NCBI GenBank assembly: GCA_021773015.1
Contig: JAJFKW010000001.1
Span: forward strand, 434,001 to 498,000
Length of the DNA: 64,000 nucleotides
Direction of reading: 5' to 3'
Source of the DNA: Woeseia sp.
GTDB lineage: Bacteria > Pseudomonadota > Gammaproteobacteria > Steroidobacterales > Woeseiaceae
Within the stretch, counting starts at the first letter, position 1, and every line of letters starts with the position of its first letter. The notes beneath the pieces were generated by a model that did no database searches, was not told the DNA's origin, and was given only the letters and a program-made list of their open reading frames with translations. Made by a program: the position numbers and the translations under genes. This document shows, piece by piece, positions 17,257 through 25,605 of this stretch.

Positions 17257-18524
17257 GGCCGACCTCCGGTGGATGTATCAATGGTTACACCGCTTGCCCG
17301 TTCAAGTTCCGACCGTCGGCGTTGCAGGTCGGCACGGTTTCGCTCCAACTCATCTTCAGTGTTCAGTTGTTGGCGTTCGGCAGCGATGACCGATAGGAAC
17401 GAGCCCGCACCACTTTCGTAGTCAGCACGGGCGGCTAAGAAATACTCACGTGCCAGCGGTAGCAATGATGACTCATACAGTTTCACCGCATCAAGCGACT
17501 CGCGAACGGCCGCATGCGCTTTTGCTACTTCACCCAAGAGTTGTGCGCGTTGTTCTTCTCGCCGCCAACGGACACGCTGTACGGCAGCTTCGGCGCTACT
17601 CAATGTCGAACGCCGTTTGGTTCGATTCAGCGGAACATTGATACTGATGCCAACAATGGGACGTTTGTCGGCCTCGTCCCAGAGACTGTTGTAGCCCGCC
17701 GTGACACGTAGATCAGGAAAGAATGCCTTTTTGGCTACGGTGACGTCGGCGGACTTCGATGCGAGTTGCGATTCCAGTCGCATAAGCGCCGGATGCCCGT
17801 CGATAATGTTAGTTTGCAACTCGGCAAGCAATGGAATTGTGGTCGGCAAGTTGACGCGCACGATCTCCGGCAGCGGCGTAGACGGATCACGATTGAGCAG
17901 CGCATTGATCTGCGCAAGCAATGACGCCTCAACACGTTTGAGCTGCAAAAAATGACGGTCGAGTTTTCTCAGCTCCAGTTCGGCCCGCAGCACATCTTGC
18001 TGCAAGGCTTTGCCAGCCGCGTATCGAACTTCAGTAGTCAAGTGAAGCTCAGTCAGAAGCTGGTGCGTTCGATGATGAATCGCAAGCGACTGATGCAGGT
18101 AATACCACTCGGCATAGGCCGATTGTGCGACGGCAGCAAGTTCGAGTCGCAAGACGTCTATGTCTCGGCGTGCTGCGGACACTTTATGCGTTGCGGACGC
18201 GCGTCGTGCGGCCAAAGTACCAGGCCAGGGAATCGATTGACTAAATTCGATTTTTTGATTCAATCCCTGACCGTCGCGCCCGAAAGTGCGTGGTGCAAAC
18301 GCGTAGCTCAACGTGGGGTCGTCTAATGATCCCGCCGGGTCGATGCGCTCGACCGTAACATCCAACGCCGCCTGTAACTCGGCTAGGCCAGGATTGCGTT
18401 CCCACACCCAAGCAACCAGGTCGCGGGCGGTAAACGATTCATTGTGATCGGACTGACTCTCTGCCCAGGATGCCTGGGTCAGTAGCGCACCGACCAAGCA
18501 TAAAATGCGTGTAGTTGTAACCAT
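17253..18524 (-). CDS. cusC: outer-membrane efflux channel of the Cus system
   Basis: 423-residue TolC/OEP-family channel with a cleavable signal peptide ending about ASWA (residue 22) and two OEP repeats rich in long amphipathic helices. Typical family segments include PGTLAARRASATHKV near residue 100 and the second repeat near residues 270-400. No lipobox Cys follows the signal. The ATG at 18524 is preceded by GGAGG; an upstream in-frame GTG at 18536 would overlap that site, so it is less likely. It is followed with a 4-nt overlap by cusB. Confidence 0.88.
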   Translation of the reverse strand: MVTTTRILCLVGALLTQASWAESQSDHNESFTARDLVAWVWERNPGLAELQAALDVTVERIDPAGSLDDPTLSYAFAPRTFGRDGQGLNQKIEFSQSIPWPGTLAARRASATHKVSAARRDIDVLRLELAAVAQSAYAEWYYLHQSLAIHHRTHQLLTELHLTTEVRYAAGKALQQDVLRAELELRKLDRHFLQLKRVEASLLAQINALLNRDPSTPLPEIVRVNLPTTIPLLAELQTNIIDGHPALMRLESQLASKSADVTVAKKAFFPDLRVTAGYNSLWDEADKRPIVGISINVPLNRTKRRSTLSSAEAAVQRVRWRREEQRAQLLGEVAKAHAAVRESLDAVKLYESSLLPLAREYFLAARADYESGAGSFLSVIAAERQQLNTEDELERNRADLQRRRSELERASGVTIDTSTGGRP

Positions 18525-18616
18525 GGATATAACCACCTCCGTTAGTAGGGGTTAACTGCAAAGGAAATAGCATCGGCACCGAAGCACGGCATGCCGAGTG
18601 ATAGAACGGAGGTGGG

Positions 18617-19024
18617 TTAAATACGCAGGCGCTGAGTGATGAGGTAGGTCTGCTGACCGGACGAGGGGCGGCCATCGTCGGTCCATCGAATAATTTGATG
18701 ACTGATGCCAACTAAGAGAGAACTACCGAATTCGGCTGTACTGATCGCGGTTGGCGGATCAACGTCAGAACGCACTTCGATAGGCTGTATGACGTCCACG
18801 GCATCTGGGTCGGTGCCGATTTCGACGATCTGCTCACAGCAGGGCTCATATTGGGCGTGATCGTTGGCCCGATCCGGCGCTCCGTCAAGGTCGTCGCAAC
18901 AGCACTCCTCGAAGGTCACACCCATCATTTCGCACGCGAAGAGCGCCTGCGCCTGCAACGGCCCGGCTACCAGCAACAAGACCAACAGTAGGATCGAGTA
19001 GAATTTTCGAGGATCGGTGTGCAT
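18617..19024 (-). CDS. small exported cysteine-rich protein of the cus operon
   Basis: 135-residue protein with a hydrophobic N-terminal signal (FYSILLLVLLLVAGPLQAQA), then a cysteine cluster in the mature part: one Cys before MMG, three consecutive Cys in EECCCDD and a pair in EPCCEQ (about residues 31-65). The second half has no recognised motif. The clustered thiols suggest periplasmic metal binding, and its position directly upstream of cusC (92 nt) supports a role in Cu/Ag handling. The open frame extends to 19075, but the ATG at 19024 with GGTGG upstream begins the signal peptide. Function is inferred from context; I do not recognise the family. Confidence 0.7.
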   Translation of the reverse strand: MHTDPRKFYSILLLVLLLVAGPLQAQALFACEMMGVTFEECCCDDLDGAPDRANDHAQYEPCCEQIVEIGTDPDAVDVIQPIEVRSDVDPPTAISTAEFGSSLLVGISHQIIRWTDDGRPSSGQQTYLITQRLRI

Positions 19025-19188
19025 CGCCACCCAATATACCTGATTCTCAACGTTTGACACTGTGACGTTGATCAAGTTCGGTGACTATACGATCAGGGGC
19101 CCCGTGCCTTAGTCGTGAACGCCCGAGCGCACAAAACGATGAGTGCTATTGAGCTAGTGGTCAATCAAACGTATCGCAAAGCTCTGGA

Positions 19189-19213
19189 TTCAACGTTCAA
19201 CGTTCAACGTTCA
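19189..19213. repeat. 7-bp tandem repeat
   Basis: Three perfect copies of TTCAACG followed by a partial fourth, in the 423-nt stretch without a gene between the Cys-rich gene and the next coding region (19025-19447). I see nothing else supportable in that stretch. Confidence 0.6.
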
Positions 19214-19447
19214 TTTTGGGGCGTTAGCGGTCGCTTTGGTCGATTCTGGCCTGATGTACGGATTTGGGCGTATAACGGACATCGGATGAGTGCATGTCAC
19301 GTGCAGAAAAATACCGTACAAAGCCGAATTGTCCATTTCCTAGTCGCTGGGGTTTAGATTTTACAATTTCGCCAGAAACCGGATGCGTTTGCCCTAAAAA
19401 AGTCAGTGTGTTCGACATGACCGAACCTCGGCTGGCTGGTGAGAACG

Positions 19448-20428
19448 TCAACGGGCAAGAGACAGCGGCTCAACACCGTCAGAGAGAGAAAAGGTTGCAC
19501 CGGTCGCGCCCACCACGGCCGTTGACCGGTCGAGATTGACGAGCTCTCGCAATCTATAAACTGGCTCCAATCCGGTGCAATGAGCGCCGACAAGATGCCC
19601 GAGTTCCAGATCCACCAGCTTGCCGGCTGTCCACTCAAGGTCTGCATCACTGGTTTGAAGCAGGTGAAATCCCCCAATTGCGGCATGAACTGTCTCTGCG
19701 CCTGTTATTTCCGTTGCAAACTCGAGTGTGTTTATGAGACCCGCATGCCCGCAGCCCGAAATTACCACAAGTCCAAATTCCGTATTGATGACCAGCGACA
19801 TACTCTCAGGGATATCGTCTTCTACCAGTCCATTCGGCGAGCGCACCTGCCCTGCGTTGTGTTGACCGTCAACCCAGAACCCGTAGTTCTTTTCCTGATG
19901 ACGTCGTGGAACCGGACCGGTGAGCCAGATGCCTGGATGTATCTCAACGGCCTTTTCGTGTTCAACAAACTTCCCTCCAGCCCCTACAAATGCCTCTTGC
20001 TTCGGCGCCATGTCCCACGCACCGCTCGCGCCCGGCCGCTCCCAGAATATCGCCGGACCTACATGCGCGACACTCAATGCCCGTTCGTTGTTAGCGGCCA
20101 TCTGTCGCCGCAGATTGGCCAGTCCGCCGGTATGATCGGCATGGTTGTGAGAGAGAACAACCTCTTCAACGTCGCTTAGATCGATTTTCATGCTCCGAGC
20201 ATTCAGCAACACAGTATCCGGTCGCAATCCGGTATCAAAAAGAATTCGATGACCGTCGGCTTCAACCAAGGCCGAGAATCCCCATTCGCCGATACCTATT
20301 TCGGTCATCATTGTAGACAGTATCGTCACCTTCAGGTCCTTGACAAGATGCGGCTCGCCTTCGTCGGCGAAGGCAGGTAAAACAAGAACAACAAGAATAA
20401 GGCCTGCAATCGTCTTAGTATTTCGCAT
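19448..20428 (-). CDS. exported metallo-beta-lactamase-fold hydrolase
   Basis: 326-residue MBL-fold protein with a signal peptide (MRNTKTIAGLILVVLVLPAF, cleavage near ADEG). The zinc motif HNHADH is present near residue 94 (LSHNHADHTGG), and further metal ligands appear as SGCGHAG (near 225) and GGFH (near 253). The overall pattern matches the group related to 7,8-dihydropterin-6-methyl-4-(ribofuranosyl)aminobenzene phosphate synthase-like MBL proteins. The substrate is unknown. The frame is open to 20464, but the ATG at 20428 begins the signal sequence directly. It is on the same strand as the cus operon but 423 nt upstream, probably a separate unit. Confidence 0.82.
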   Translation of the reverse strand: MRNTKTIAGLILVVLVLPAFADEGEPHLVKDLKVTILSTMMTEIGIGEWGFSALVEADGHRILFDTGLRPDTVLLNARSMKIDLSDVEEVVLSHNHADHTGGLANLRRQMAANNERALSVAHVGPAIFWERPGASGAWDMAPKQEAFVGAGGKFVEHEKAVEIHPGIWLTGPVPRRHQEKNYGFWVDGQHNAGQVRSPNGLVEDDIPESMSLVINTEFGLVVISGCGHAGLINTLEFATEITGAETVHAAIGGFHLLQTSDADLEWTAGKLVDLELGHLVGAHCTGLEPVYRLRELVNLDRSTAVVGATGATFSLSDGVEPLSLAR

Positions 20429-20536
20429 AGGGAGCCCGGCAATAATTTGTGACGTGTAGGACATTATTACGGATATTCATGGTGTCCACAAAAGAGCAGC
20501 AATACTGCGGGTATAAGCAAAAGGCAGGTAGCGAAG

Positions 20537-20608
20537 AAAAGGCTGGCGCTGAGTGGGACCAGCCTGTTTTGCCGGCTGCGCGGGCGGACCTTGCTTTGAA
20601 CGTTAGCA
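20537..20608 (-). repeat. degenerate tRNA-fMet 3'-end scar (copy K)
   Basis: Terminator-like hairpin AGGCTGG/CCAGCCT (20540-20565), followed by a diverged version of the tRNA-end core and the flank CTTTGAACGTTAGCA, which matches the flank of copy F (CTTTGTACGTTAGCA, about 37094). The tRNA-derived part is too diverged to claim alone; the call rests on the shared flank and arrangement. Confidence 0.45.
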
Positions 20609-20706
20609 TCGCCCTCTGACTGATAGATCGCGCTGGACATCCTACTGATTGCTGCCTATTTTTAGGCGCAAGATCCCGCGACCATCAGCTATTGAGTGGA
20701 GTGCCA

Positions 20707-21471
20707 ATGACCCTAAAAAGAAAAGATCAGATCCGCGCGTTGCTCAAAGGCATCGAAACTGGTGAGGCAGCTGCGACAGAGGTCGTGAACCCTAACAAAT
20801 ACATTCAGCACAACCCGCAGACTTATGAAGGGGGCGACGGACTGGCAACGCTATTTCTGCGACTGTCAAAGAGCAATCCCCGCGTCAATGTCGTACGTGC
20901 GTTCGAGGACCAAGAATATGTATTCGGCCATACAGAGTATGAATTCGCCAGCTCGAAGATTGGTTTCGAGGTTTTCCGATTTGAGGACAATCTGGTCGTC
21001 GAGCACTGGGACAACATTCAAGAGAGGCAAGGACCAAACCCGTCGGGGCATAGCATGGTCGATGGACCGACGGAACCGACCGACCTCGGCCGAATGGAAT
21101 TGAATAGGGAGTTAGTGCGGTCCTTTATTAATGATGTCCTTGTCGATGCTCGATTTCAGAACATGGAACAGTTCATCGACGACGAGCACTACACGGAGCA
21201 CAGCCCAATGGCCACCGACGGGCTGCAGGCATTGCGTTCGGTGCTCGATGCCGCGTCGGATACGGGCCGCAAGGTCCACTACGATCGAATCCATCGAGTG
21301 CTTGCAGAGGGAAATTTCGTGCTTGTCGTCAGTGAAGGTGCCCTCAGTGGCGTCCACTCCTCTTTCTATGATCTCTTTCGAGTCGCAGCGGGCAAGATTG
21401 TGGAGCATTGGGGTACGACCGAATCGATTCCTCCGCGCGCCGAGTGGAAGAACGACAACGGCAAATTCTAA
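20707..21471 (+). CDS. tandem SnoaL/NTF2-like domain protein
   Basis: 254-residue cytoplasmic protein made of two NTF2-like (SnoaL/polyketide-cyclase type) cone folds in tandem. The first spans about residues 1-120 (YIQHNPQTYEGGDGLATLF ... VFRFEDNLVVEHWD) and the second about 125-250 (YTEHSPMATDGLQAL ... FDLFRVAAGKIVEHWG-like end). The repeated HN/HS-P...G and VEHW motifs show internal duplication. Such proteins are isomerases, hydrolases or ligand binders, and nothing here identifies the substrate. The ATG at 20707 has GGAG five bases upstream; an earlier TTG at 20692 is unlikely. Confidence 0.78.
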   Translation: MTLKRKDQIRALLKGIETGEAAATEVVNPNKYIQHNPQTYEGGDGLATLFLRLSKSNPRVNVVRAFEDQEYVFGHTEYEFASSKIGFEVFRFEDNLVVEHWDNIQERQGPNPSGHSMVDGPTEPTDLGRMELNRELVRSFINDVLVDARFQNMEQFIDDEHYTEHSPMATDGLQALRSVLDAASDTGRKVHYDRIHRVLAEGNFVLVVSEGALSGVHSSFYDLFRVAAGKIVEHWGTTESIPPRAEWKNDNGKF

Positions 21472-21493
21472 GCCACACGCTACGGTCGAGGAT

Positions 21494-22402
21494 CTATTTT
21501 TCGTCTGGATACCAAGGAAACGGACCCATCCACAAATCCGTCATTAACCTCAATGTATTCATTTCCAGCCAATCATCGTAGCCAACCCAGTGCGCGTACT
21601 GGGGGAGCCGCACAACTTTCGGCACGTCGAGAAAACCGGTCCCATTCTGAAATTCTGCCAAAATCGCGTCACGCAGATCGCGGATGAACTGTCTTTCCTC
21701 TTCCGCATGAAGTCGCGTGCAGCCGTTCAGCGCCTCGTCAATGGGAAGTTCATTGTGAGCGCAGACGGCAACATCGAACTCCAGATCTAGAATATCAGTC
21801 AACGTCCGCTCCCATTCTCCGATGTTGAAATCCGGAACAACAGAAAACATGACCCGGTTCGGGTTAACCAAATCGGCAATGAATGCTGCGCCACGCTCTG
21901 GGATTGTGAATACCGTCATGCCACGGCCATGATTCATGCCCAGATAGCGCAACTCTACGGTGAGATTGCCCAGGCTGATGTTTTTTCTGTCGCCTGACCA
22001 AACCGTATCAGGCGGCACGGTATCGCGCCCTGGATTGGCTGCCAGCCACTCGGCCGCAAGCACGTGCATTACTACTTGCGCGCCGGCGTCTTTAAAGACC
22101 TGTCCACCGCTGGCATGATCCCAGTGGTTGTGGCTCTGAAATGCGTAGCGGATTGGCTTATCGGTTACGCTGCCAATCGCGGCGAGCATCGACTTCGAAT
22201 GTTGCGAGTCGAATGTGTCAAAAACGGCGACGCCGTCTTGCCCGATGACGAACATTGAGTGATTCCCCAGACCCATCGTGAAACTGTAGACGCTATCGCC
22301 AATTTCTCGGATCTTTCCATTCTCGTCTGATCCGAATACAGAAGTCGCGAAAACAAGCAGAATCGAAACTGAAAGTGCCGCATACCTTAGAAATCTCCGC
22401 AC
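21494..22402 (-). CDS. exported MBL-fold metallohydrolase
   Basis: 302-residue MBL-fold protein with a signal peptide (residues 1-24, ending near VFGS). The zinc motif HNHWDH lies near residue 93 (SHNHWDHASGG), and additional ligands appear in MNHGRG and IADLVN. It resembles the secreted MBL proteins annotated near quinoprotein systems, but the substrate is unknown. The GTG start at 22402 is preceded by GAGGAGG at good spacing. It converges with the NTF2-like gene (22 nt between stops) and is divergent from the cupin operon. Confidence 0.82.
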   Translation of the reverse strand: MRRFLRYAALSVSILLVFATSVFGSDENGKIREIGDSVYSFTMGLGNHSMFVIGQDGVAVFDTFDSQHSKSMLAAIGSVTDKPIRYAFQSHNHWDHASGGQVFKDAGAQVVMHVLAAEWLAANPGRDTVPPDTVWSGDRKNISLGNLTVELRYLGMNHGRGMTVFTIPERGAAFIADLVNPNRVMFSVVPDFNIGEWERTLTDILDLEFDVAVCAHNELPIDEALNGCTRLHAEEERQFIRDLRDAILAEFQNGTGFLDVPKVVRLPQYAHWVGYDDWLEMNTLRLMTDLWMGPFPWYPDEK

Positions 22403-22695
22403 TAGATCCTCCTCGTATGATCATCTCTTGAGAATAAGCCACGGATCGAGCTCACACGGGTTTGGGTTAATTCCGGGCTGTCAGGAGTGTAACAAGCTGC
22501 ATGGGTAATGCGGGCACTCAGGCTCGATCCAACAAAAAAACCGGCGGCGCTAACCCGTTGGTTTTCAAATTTGATACCGTCGACACCGCCACGAATAACG
22601 CATGCGACATGCCAGCGTCCGGTTCCGTTACGTCCGAGTTCCATAGGTTGTAGAGCGCCGGGGGCCCCGGTTCGCCGGTTTGTGAAACCAGCTTG

Positions 22696-22742
22696 TTGAC
22701 ATGATACCTTTTGGTATTATATAAAGCGATACCGTTTGGTAT
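22696..22742 (+). promoter_or_regulatory. promoter with two operator palindromes upstream of the cupin operon
   Basis: TTGACA (22696-22701) with a -10 of TATAAA (22720-22725, 18-bp spacer). Two matching palindromes ATACC-N4-GGTAT lie at 22704-22717, inside the spacer, and 22729-22742, just after the -10. Their centres are 25 bp apart, placing both on nearly the same helix face. This is a classical arrangement for dimeric repressor control. Candidate regulators are the ArsR-type protein in the operon or an unlinked TetR-type protein. Confidence 0.7.
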
Positions 22743-22758
22743 TATTTTGGAATCAACA

Positions 22759-23205
22759 ATGAATAAAACCCTGGTCTTTCAGCGCGTGGCAATCCTGTTA
22801 ATTTTCGGCTGGGTCACCGGATTATCTGTGGCCTCCGAGCCGCCATTGGTAACCAGTCTTCCGTCAAATCAACTCGAATGGACGACGACAGAGGAAGGTG
22901 TCGCATTTGCTCGGCTCATCGGACACCGATTCGAAGAACCCTATATGGCGATGGTTCAGCTACCGGCCGGGCTTATCAGTCCACCCCATACTAAGACGGC
23001 CAACATGTTCGGTGTCGTCGTATCCGGGACAATGGTCCATTCCGCTGTCGGTGCAAACCCTGGCAATGAAATTCGTCTGCCGCCAGGGTCGTTTTACAAG
23101 ATTCCGGCAAATCTTCCGCACATTAGCAAGTGTGTGTCAGAAGCTGATTGCGTGACCTTCCTGTATCAGGACGGCAAGTTTGACTTTTTGCCGATCGAAC
23201 CGTGA
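22759..23205 (+). CDS. exported cupin-domain protein
   Basis: 148-residue protein with a signal peptide (about residues 1-27, FQRVAILLIFGWVTGLSVAS) and a single cupin barrel. Cupin motif 1 appears as SPPHTKTANMFGVVVSG and motif 2 as LPPGSFYKIPANLPHISKC. It resembles the DUF4437-type periplasmic cupins. Function is unknown; it may bind a small molecule or metal. It is the first gene of a three-gene operon under the double-operator promoter. The ATG at 22759 begins the signal peptide, and an upstream in-frame start lies within the promoter. Confidence 0.78.
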   Translation: MNKTLVFQRVAILLIFGWVTGLSVASEPPLVTSLPSNQLEWTTTEEGVAFARLIGHRFEEPYMAMVQLPAGLISPPHTKTANMFGVVVSGTMVHSAVGANPGNEIRLPPGSFYKIPANLPHISKCVSEADCVTFLYQDGKFDFLPIEP

Positions 23206-23522
23206 ACGTTGGTCCGCAAGAAACATTCCGCGCGCTTGCCGATCCGACGCGACGCAGCATTTTGATGTTGCTTAGCTCACAGGATCTGAGTATTCGCGAA
23301 GTAGCGGCAAAATTCGAAGTCACTCGTGGAGCAATTAAGAAGCATCTATCGATACTTGAGGATGGAAAGCTGATATCGGTGCACACGTCCGGGCGTGAAC
23401 GTATCAACCACCTCGAGCCGAATACGCTCCGGGCTGTATCGGACTGGTTGGGATACTTCGACAAATATTGGGATGAACGCCTCGTGGGATTGAAGCAGGC
23501 AATAGAAAAGGACAAAATATGA
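23202..23522 (+). CDS. ArsR-family transcriptional regulator
   Basis: 106-residue winged-helix regulator. It shows the family signature FRALADPTRRSILMLL (residues 9-24) and the recognition-helix segment FEVTRGAIKKHLSILEDGKLI. No metal-binding cysteine pair is visible, so it belongs to the non-metal ArsR branch often paired with SRPBCC genes. The GTG start overlaps the cupin stop (GTGA), and it overlaps the SRPBCC gene by ATGA, so the three proteins are translationally coupled. It is the likely autorepressor of the operon, although the two ATACC-N4-GGTAT sites are not proven to be its targets. Confidence 0.88.
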   Translation: MNVGPQETFRALADPTRRSILMLLSSQDLSIREVAAKFEVTRGAIKKHLSILEDGKLISVHTSGRERINHLEPNTLRAVSDWLGYFDKYWDERLVGLKQAIEKDKI

Positions 23523-23947
23523 TGTCAGATACGACGATTACGAAAACAATATTCCTCAATGCGGACGCTGGCACTGTCTGGACATACTTGACCGACAAGG
23601 ACAAGCTCGCGGAGTGGTTTCACGCTGCGAACGCGAATCTTACTCAAGGGAGCGACTACGCACTGATTGGACACGCCGATGACGGAGCTCCCGTGAAGAG
23701 ATGCTGGGGATCCGTCGTAGAATCAAAGCGGCCCGAAAAACTGGTATACACTTTCACGATCGAGCCATTCGGCGGAGCCATGACAACCGTAACCTGGCTC
23801 CTTGAGGAAGCTTACGGCGGTACTCGTCTTACTCTCCATCATGAAGGCATCGGTGAAGCAGCCGGTGACGCCGCACTGCCCTTGCTAATGGCGCTGGACG
23901 CTGGATGGGATGCACATTTGGGTCGTCTTCGAGATGCCACTATCTGA
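23519..23947 (+). CDS. SRPBCC (AHSA1-like) protein
   Basis: 142-residue START-like protein of the activator of Hsp90 ATPase 1-like family. The characteristic opening is ITKTIFLNADAGTVWTYLTD, the middle motif is ESKRPEKLVYTF and the C-terminal helix is MALDAGWDAHLGRLRDA. These proteins have a hydrophobic ligand cavity and are very often the partner of an ArsR regulator, as here. The ligand is unknown. A T-run follows the stop (23952-23958) without a clear stem. Confidence 0.85.
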   Translation: MMSDTTITKTIFLNADAGTVWTYLTDKDKLAEWFHAANANLTQGSDYALIGHADDGAPVKRCWGSVVESKRPEKLVYTFTIEPFGGAMTTVTWLLEEAYGGTRLTLHHEGIGEAAGDAALPLLMALDAGWDAHLGRLRDATI

Positions 23948-24132
23948 ACGACTTTTTTTAGCTCTTGAACAGCTGCCAGCCAGCCGCTCGGTAGTAGATT
24001 CAATAATATGCAGGACAGCAAAAGGCCAGAAGCCAAGACGTCATGCCCACTTGTTACTTCGCTTACCAAAACCTACGTCAAGACGGCCGTCAACAATCCA
24101 GGGACGTCTAACTCTCGTAGTACGCGCTCTCC

Positions 24133-25175
24133 TCACAGGAAATACAGGTCCTTCCAAGCTATGCCGAAGTTATTGCACTCGTCCTCTATTGGCGCGTAGG
24201 CAGCAGTGCCAACAACGAGCATCTGAATTGTCTGACTTACTAACGCACCAATTTGGCTGTCGGTACGCAAGTCGTCTGACGAATATGAAATCACGCCGTG
24301 CAATTCAAGCGCTTCGTGATAGTTCGTCAATATTCGGCCCACGTGGGTATTGCGCGTTTCAGTCTGCAAACAGATGGCGAGCAACCGCGTAATGTCCCAT
24401 GTGTCTTGCCCAACGAAAGGGTACTGCCAATCAATGACGGCAAATCACCCGCCGGCCGAGGTCGGAAAGAAAATCTGTTTGGCGTGGTAGTCGCCGTGGA
24501 CAATCGTGAATGGCCGATGCCCGACATAAGCCATGAAATTTTTGAAGTTATCGCTCAGAGCAATGGCGCACGTGATTCTTGTTTCTGCCTCTGCCCGAAA
24601 CACTGTCCTAGCCTTATCAACCGATGCTCTGGCGCCGTCAACCAAAGGCTTCCAGAATGAGACATTGTCGGACTGGATAAGACAGTCATTCGATTTCAAT
24701 GCAGCTTTGTTCCACCACTTGGCATGAAAAGCGGCCAGTTGCCCACAGGCATACTCGACTTGCTCTAACGTTATTCCCCAACCCGGAGATTCTGACGGTG
24801 CCAAATGCCCCATTTGGATGACCATACCTTGCGAATTAACATCAAAGTCGCAGAAATAGCACTCAGGCACAGAAATTCCGATATCGGGAAACGGTTGGTT
24901 GAAAGCTGTTTCTCGACGATAGAAATCCAACCCTGTCGCAACGGCTCTCATATCGGGATCAAGCGTTGCTATTTTGCGATCATTCTGGACGGTATAGGGC
25001 AATCCGGACTGTCGTAATTCAGGTGAATATCGACCATGCTCGCGGTTTGCGCCAGCACGATTAACTATTCGGATTTGCAGTCGATCACTGTGTGCCCATC
25101 GAGGCGTATCCCCAACGCCTGATTTAGCCAGTCGACGTCATCAGGCGAATTCGGAACTGATACAGGATTTCACAT
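24133..25175 (-). pseudogene. broken aminoglycoside/choline-kinase-like phosphotransferase
   Basis: Remains of a phosphotransferase of the APH/ecdysteroid-kinase-like group. Readable pieces in order: an N-terminal part (about 25168-24975; DWLNQALG, then MVDIHLNYDSPD) interrupted by a TAG at 25065-25067; a frame change in the AAAATAG stretch near 24970-24980; the central part with FYRRETAFN and the catalytic HGDYHAKQ; an in-frame TGA at 24445-24447; and the C-terminal part beginning FAVIDWQYPFVGQDTWDITR, where the metal-binding Asp is found. The fragments join into one normal-length kinase, so this is a decayed gene rather than separate genes. Confidence 0.82.
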
Positions 25176-25232
25176 TGAAGCCTCTAAATTCGTGACTAGA
25201 TAACGACGACAAAAATTAGAGGGTAGCGACAA

Positions 25233-25352
25233 ATGAAACAAGATAGCCTTGGTAAAACATTTTCGTTGCGTGCAGGCGGCGCAAAACAATACTTCGTGAT
25301 TTTAACGAAAACGCGAGAATCTCTGATTTCGAAACATGGCGCGCATGTGTAG
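25233..25352 (+). CDS. possible 39-residue small protein
   Basis: Short frame beginning with ATG preceded by AGAGGG at 9-nt spacing, rich in Lys/Thr (FSLRAGGAKQYFVILTK). No family is recognised, and it may be a remnant. The rest of the 430-nt gap between the pseudogene and the Sel1 lipoprotein gene holds nothing I can support. Confidence 0.25.
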   Translation: MKQDSLGKTFSLRAGGAKQYFVILTKTRESLISKHGAHV

Positions 25353-25605
25353 TTCATGCACTGCGGAACAGGTCACTTATTAGGATCGCAGAAGCAGGGT
25401 GGCGTGCCCCACTTCATGGCTCAATTGGCCTTGGCGCCTCTATTCCGGTGCATCGCGGGGCACCTGGGGACGACTGTCGGACGCCGCTAACTCCAACGGT
25501 ATGCAGACCACTTACATATATTTCACCATAAAATGTGAATGGTGCAGTTTTTGAATCGTCTTGGGCTGATAGGCTGACAGCCTTCGACAAAACGGAGTCT
25601 CGCAA

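Noticed and set aside
19115-19357. 80-residue + strand frame between the Cys-rich and MBL genes
   Set aside because: Contains a tandem repeat, no motif and no ribosome-binding site; composition is not protein-like.
22402-22644. 80-residue open frame on the - strand ending at the start of the MBL gene
   Set aside because: No recognisable domain, no ribosome-binding site, and its end merely overlaps the MBL Shine-Dalgarno. It looks like chance.
24445-24447. TGA read as selenocysteine in the kinase-like gene
   Set aside because: Additional stop and frame change upstream, no selenocysteine at this position in the family, and no evident SECIS-like hairpin; pseudogene is simpler.
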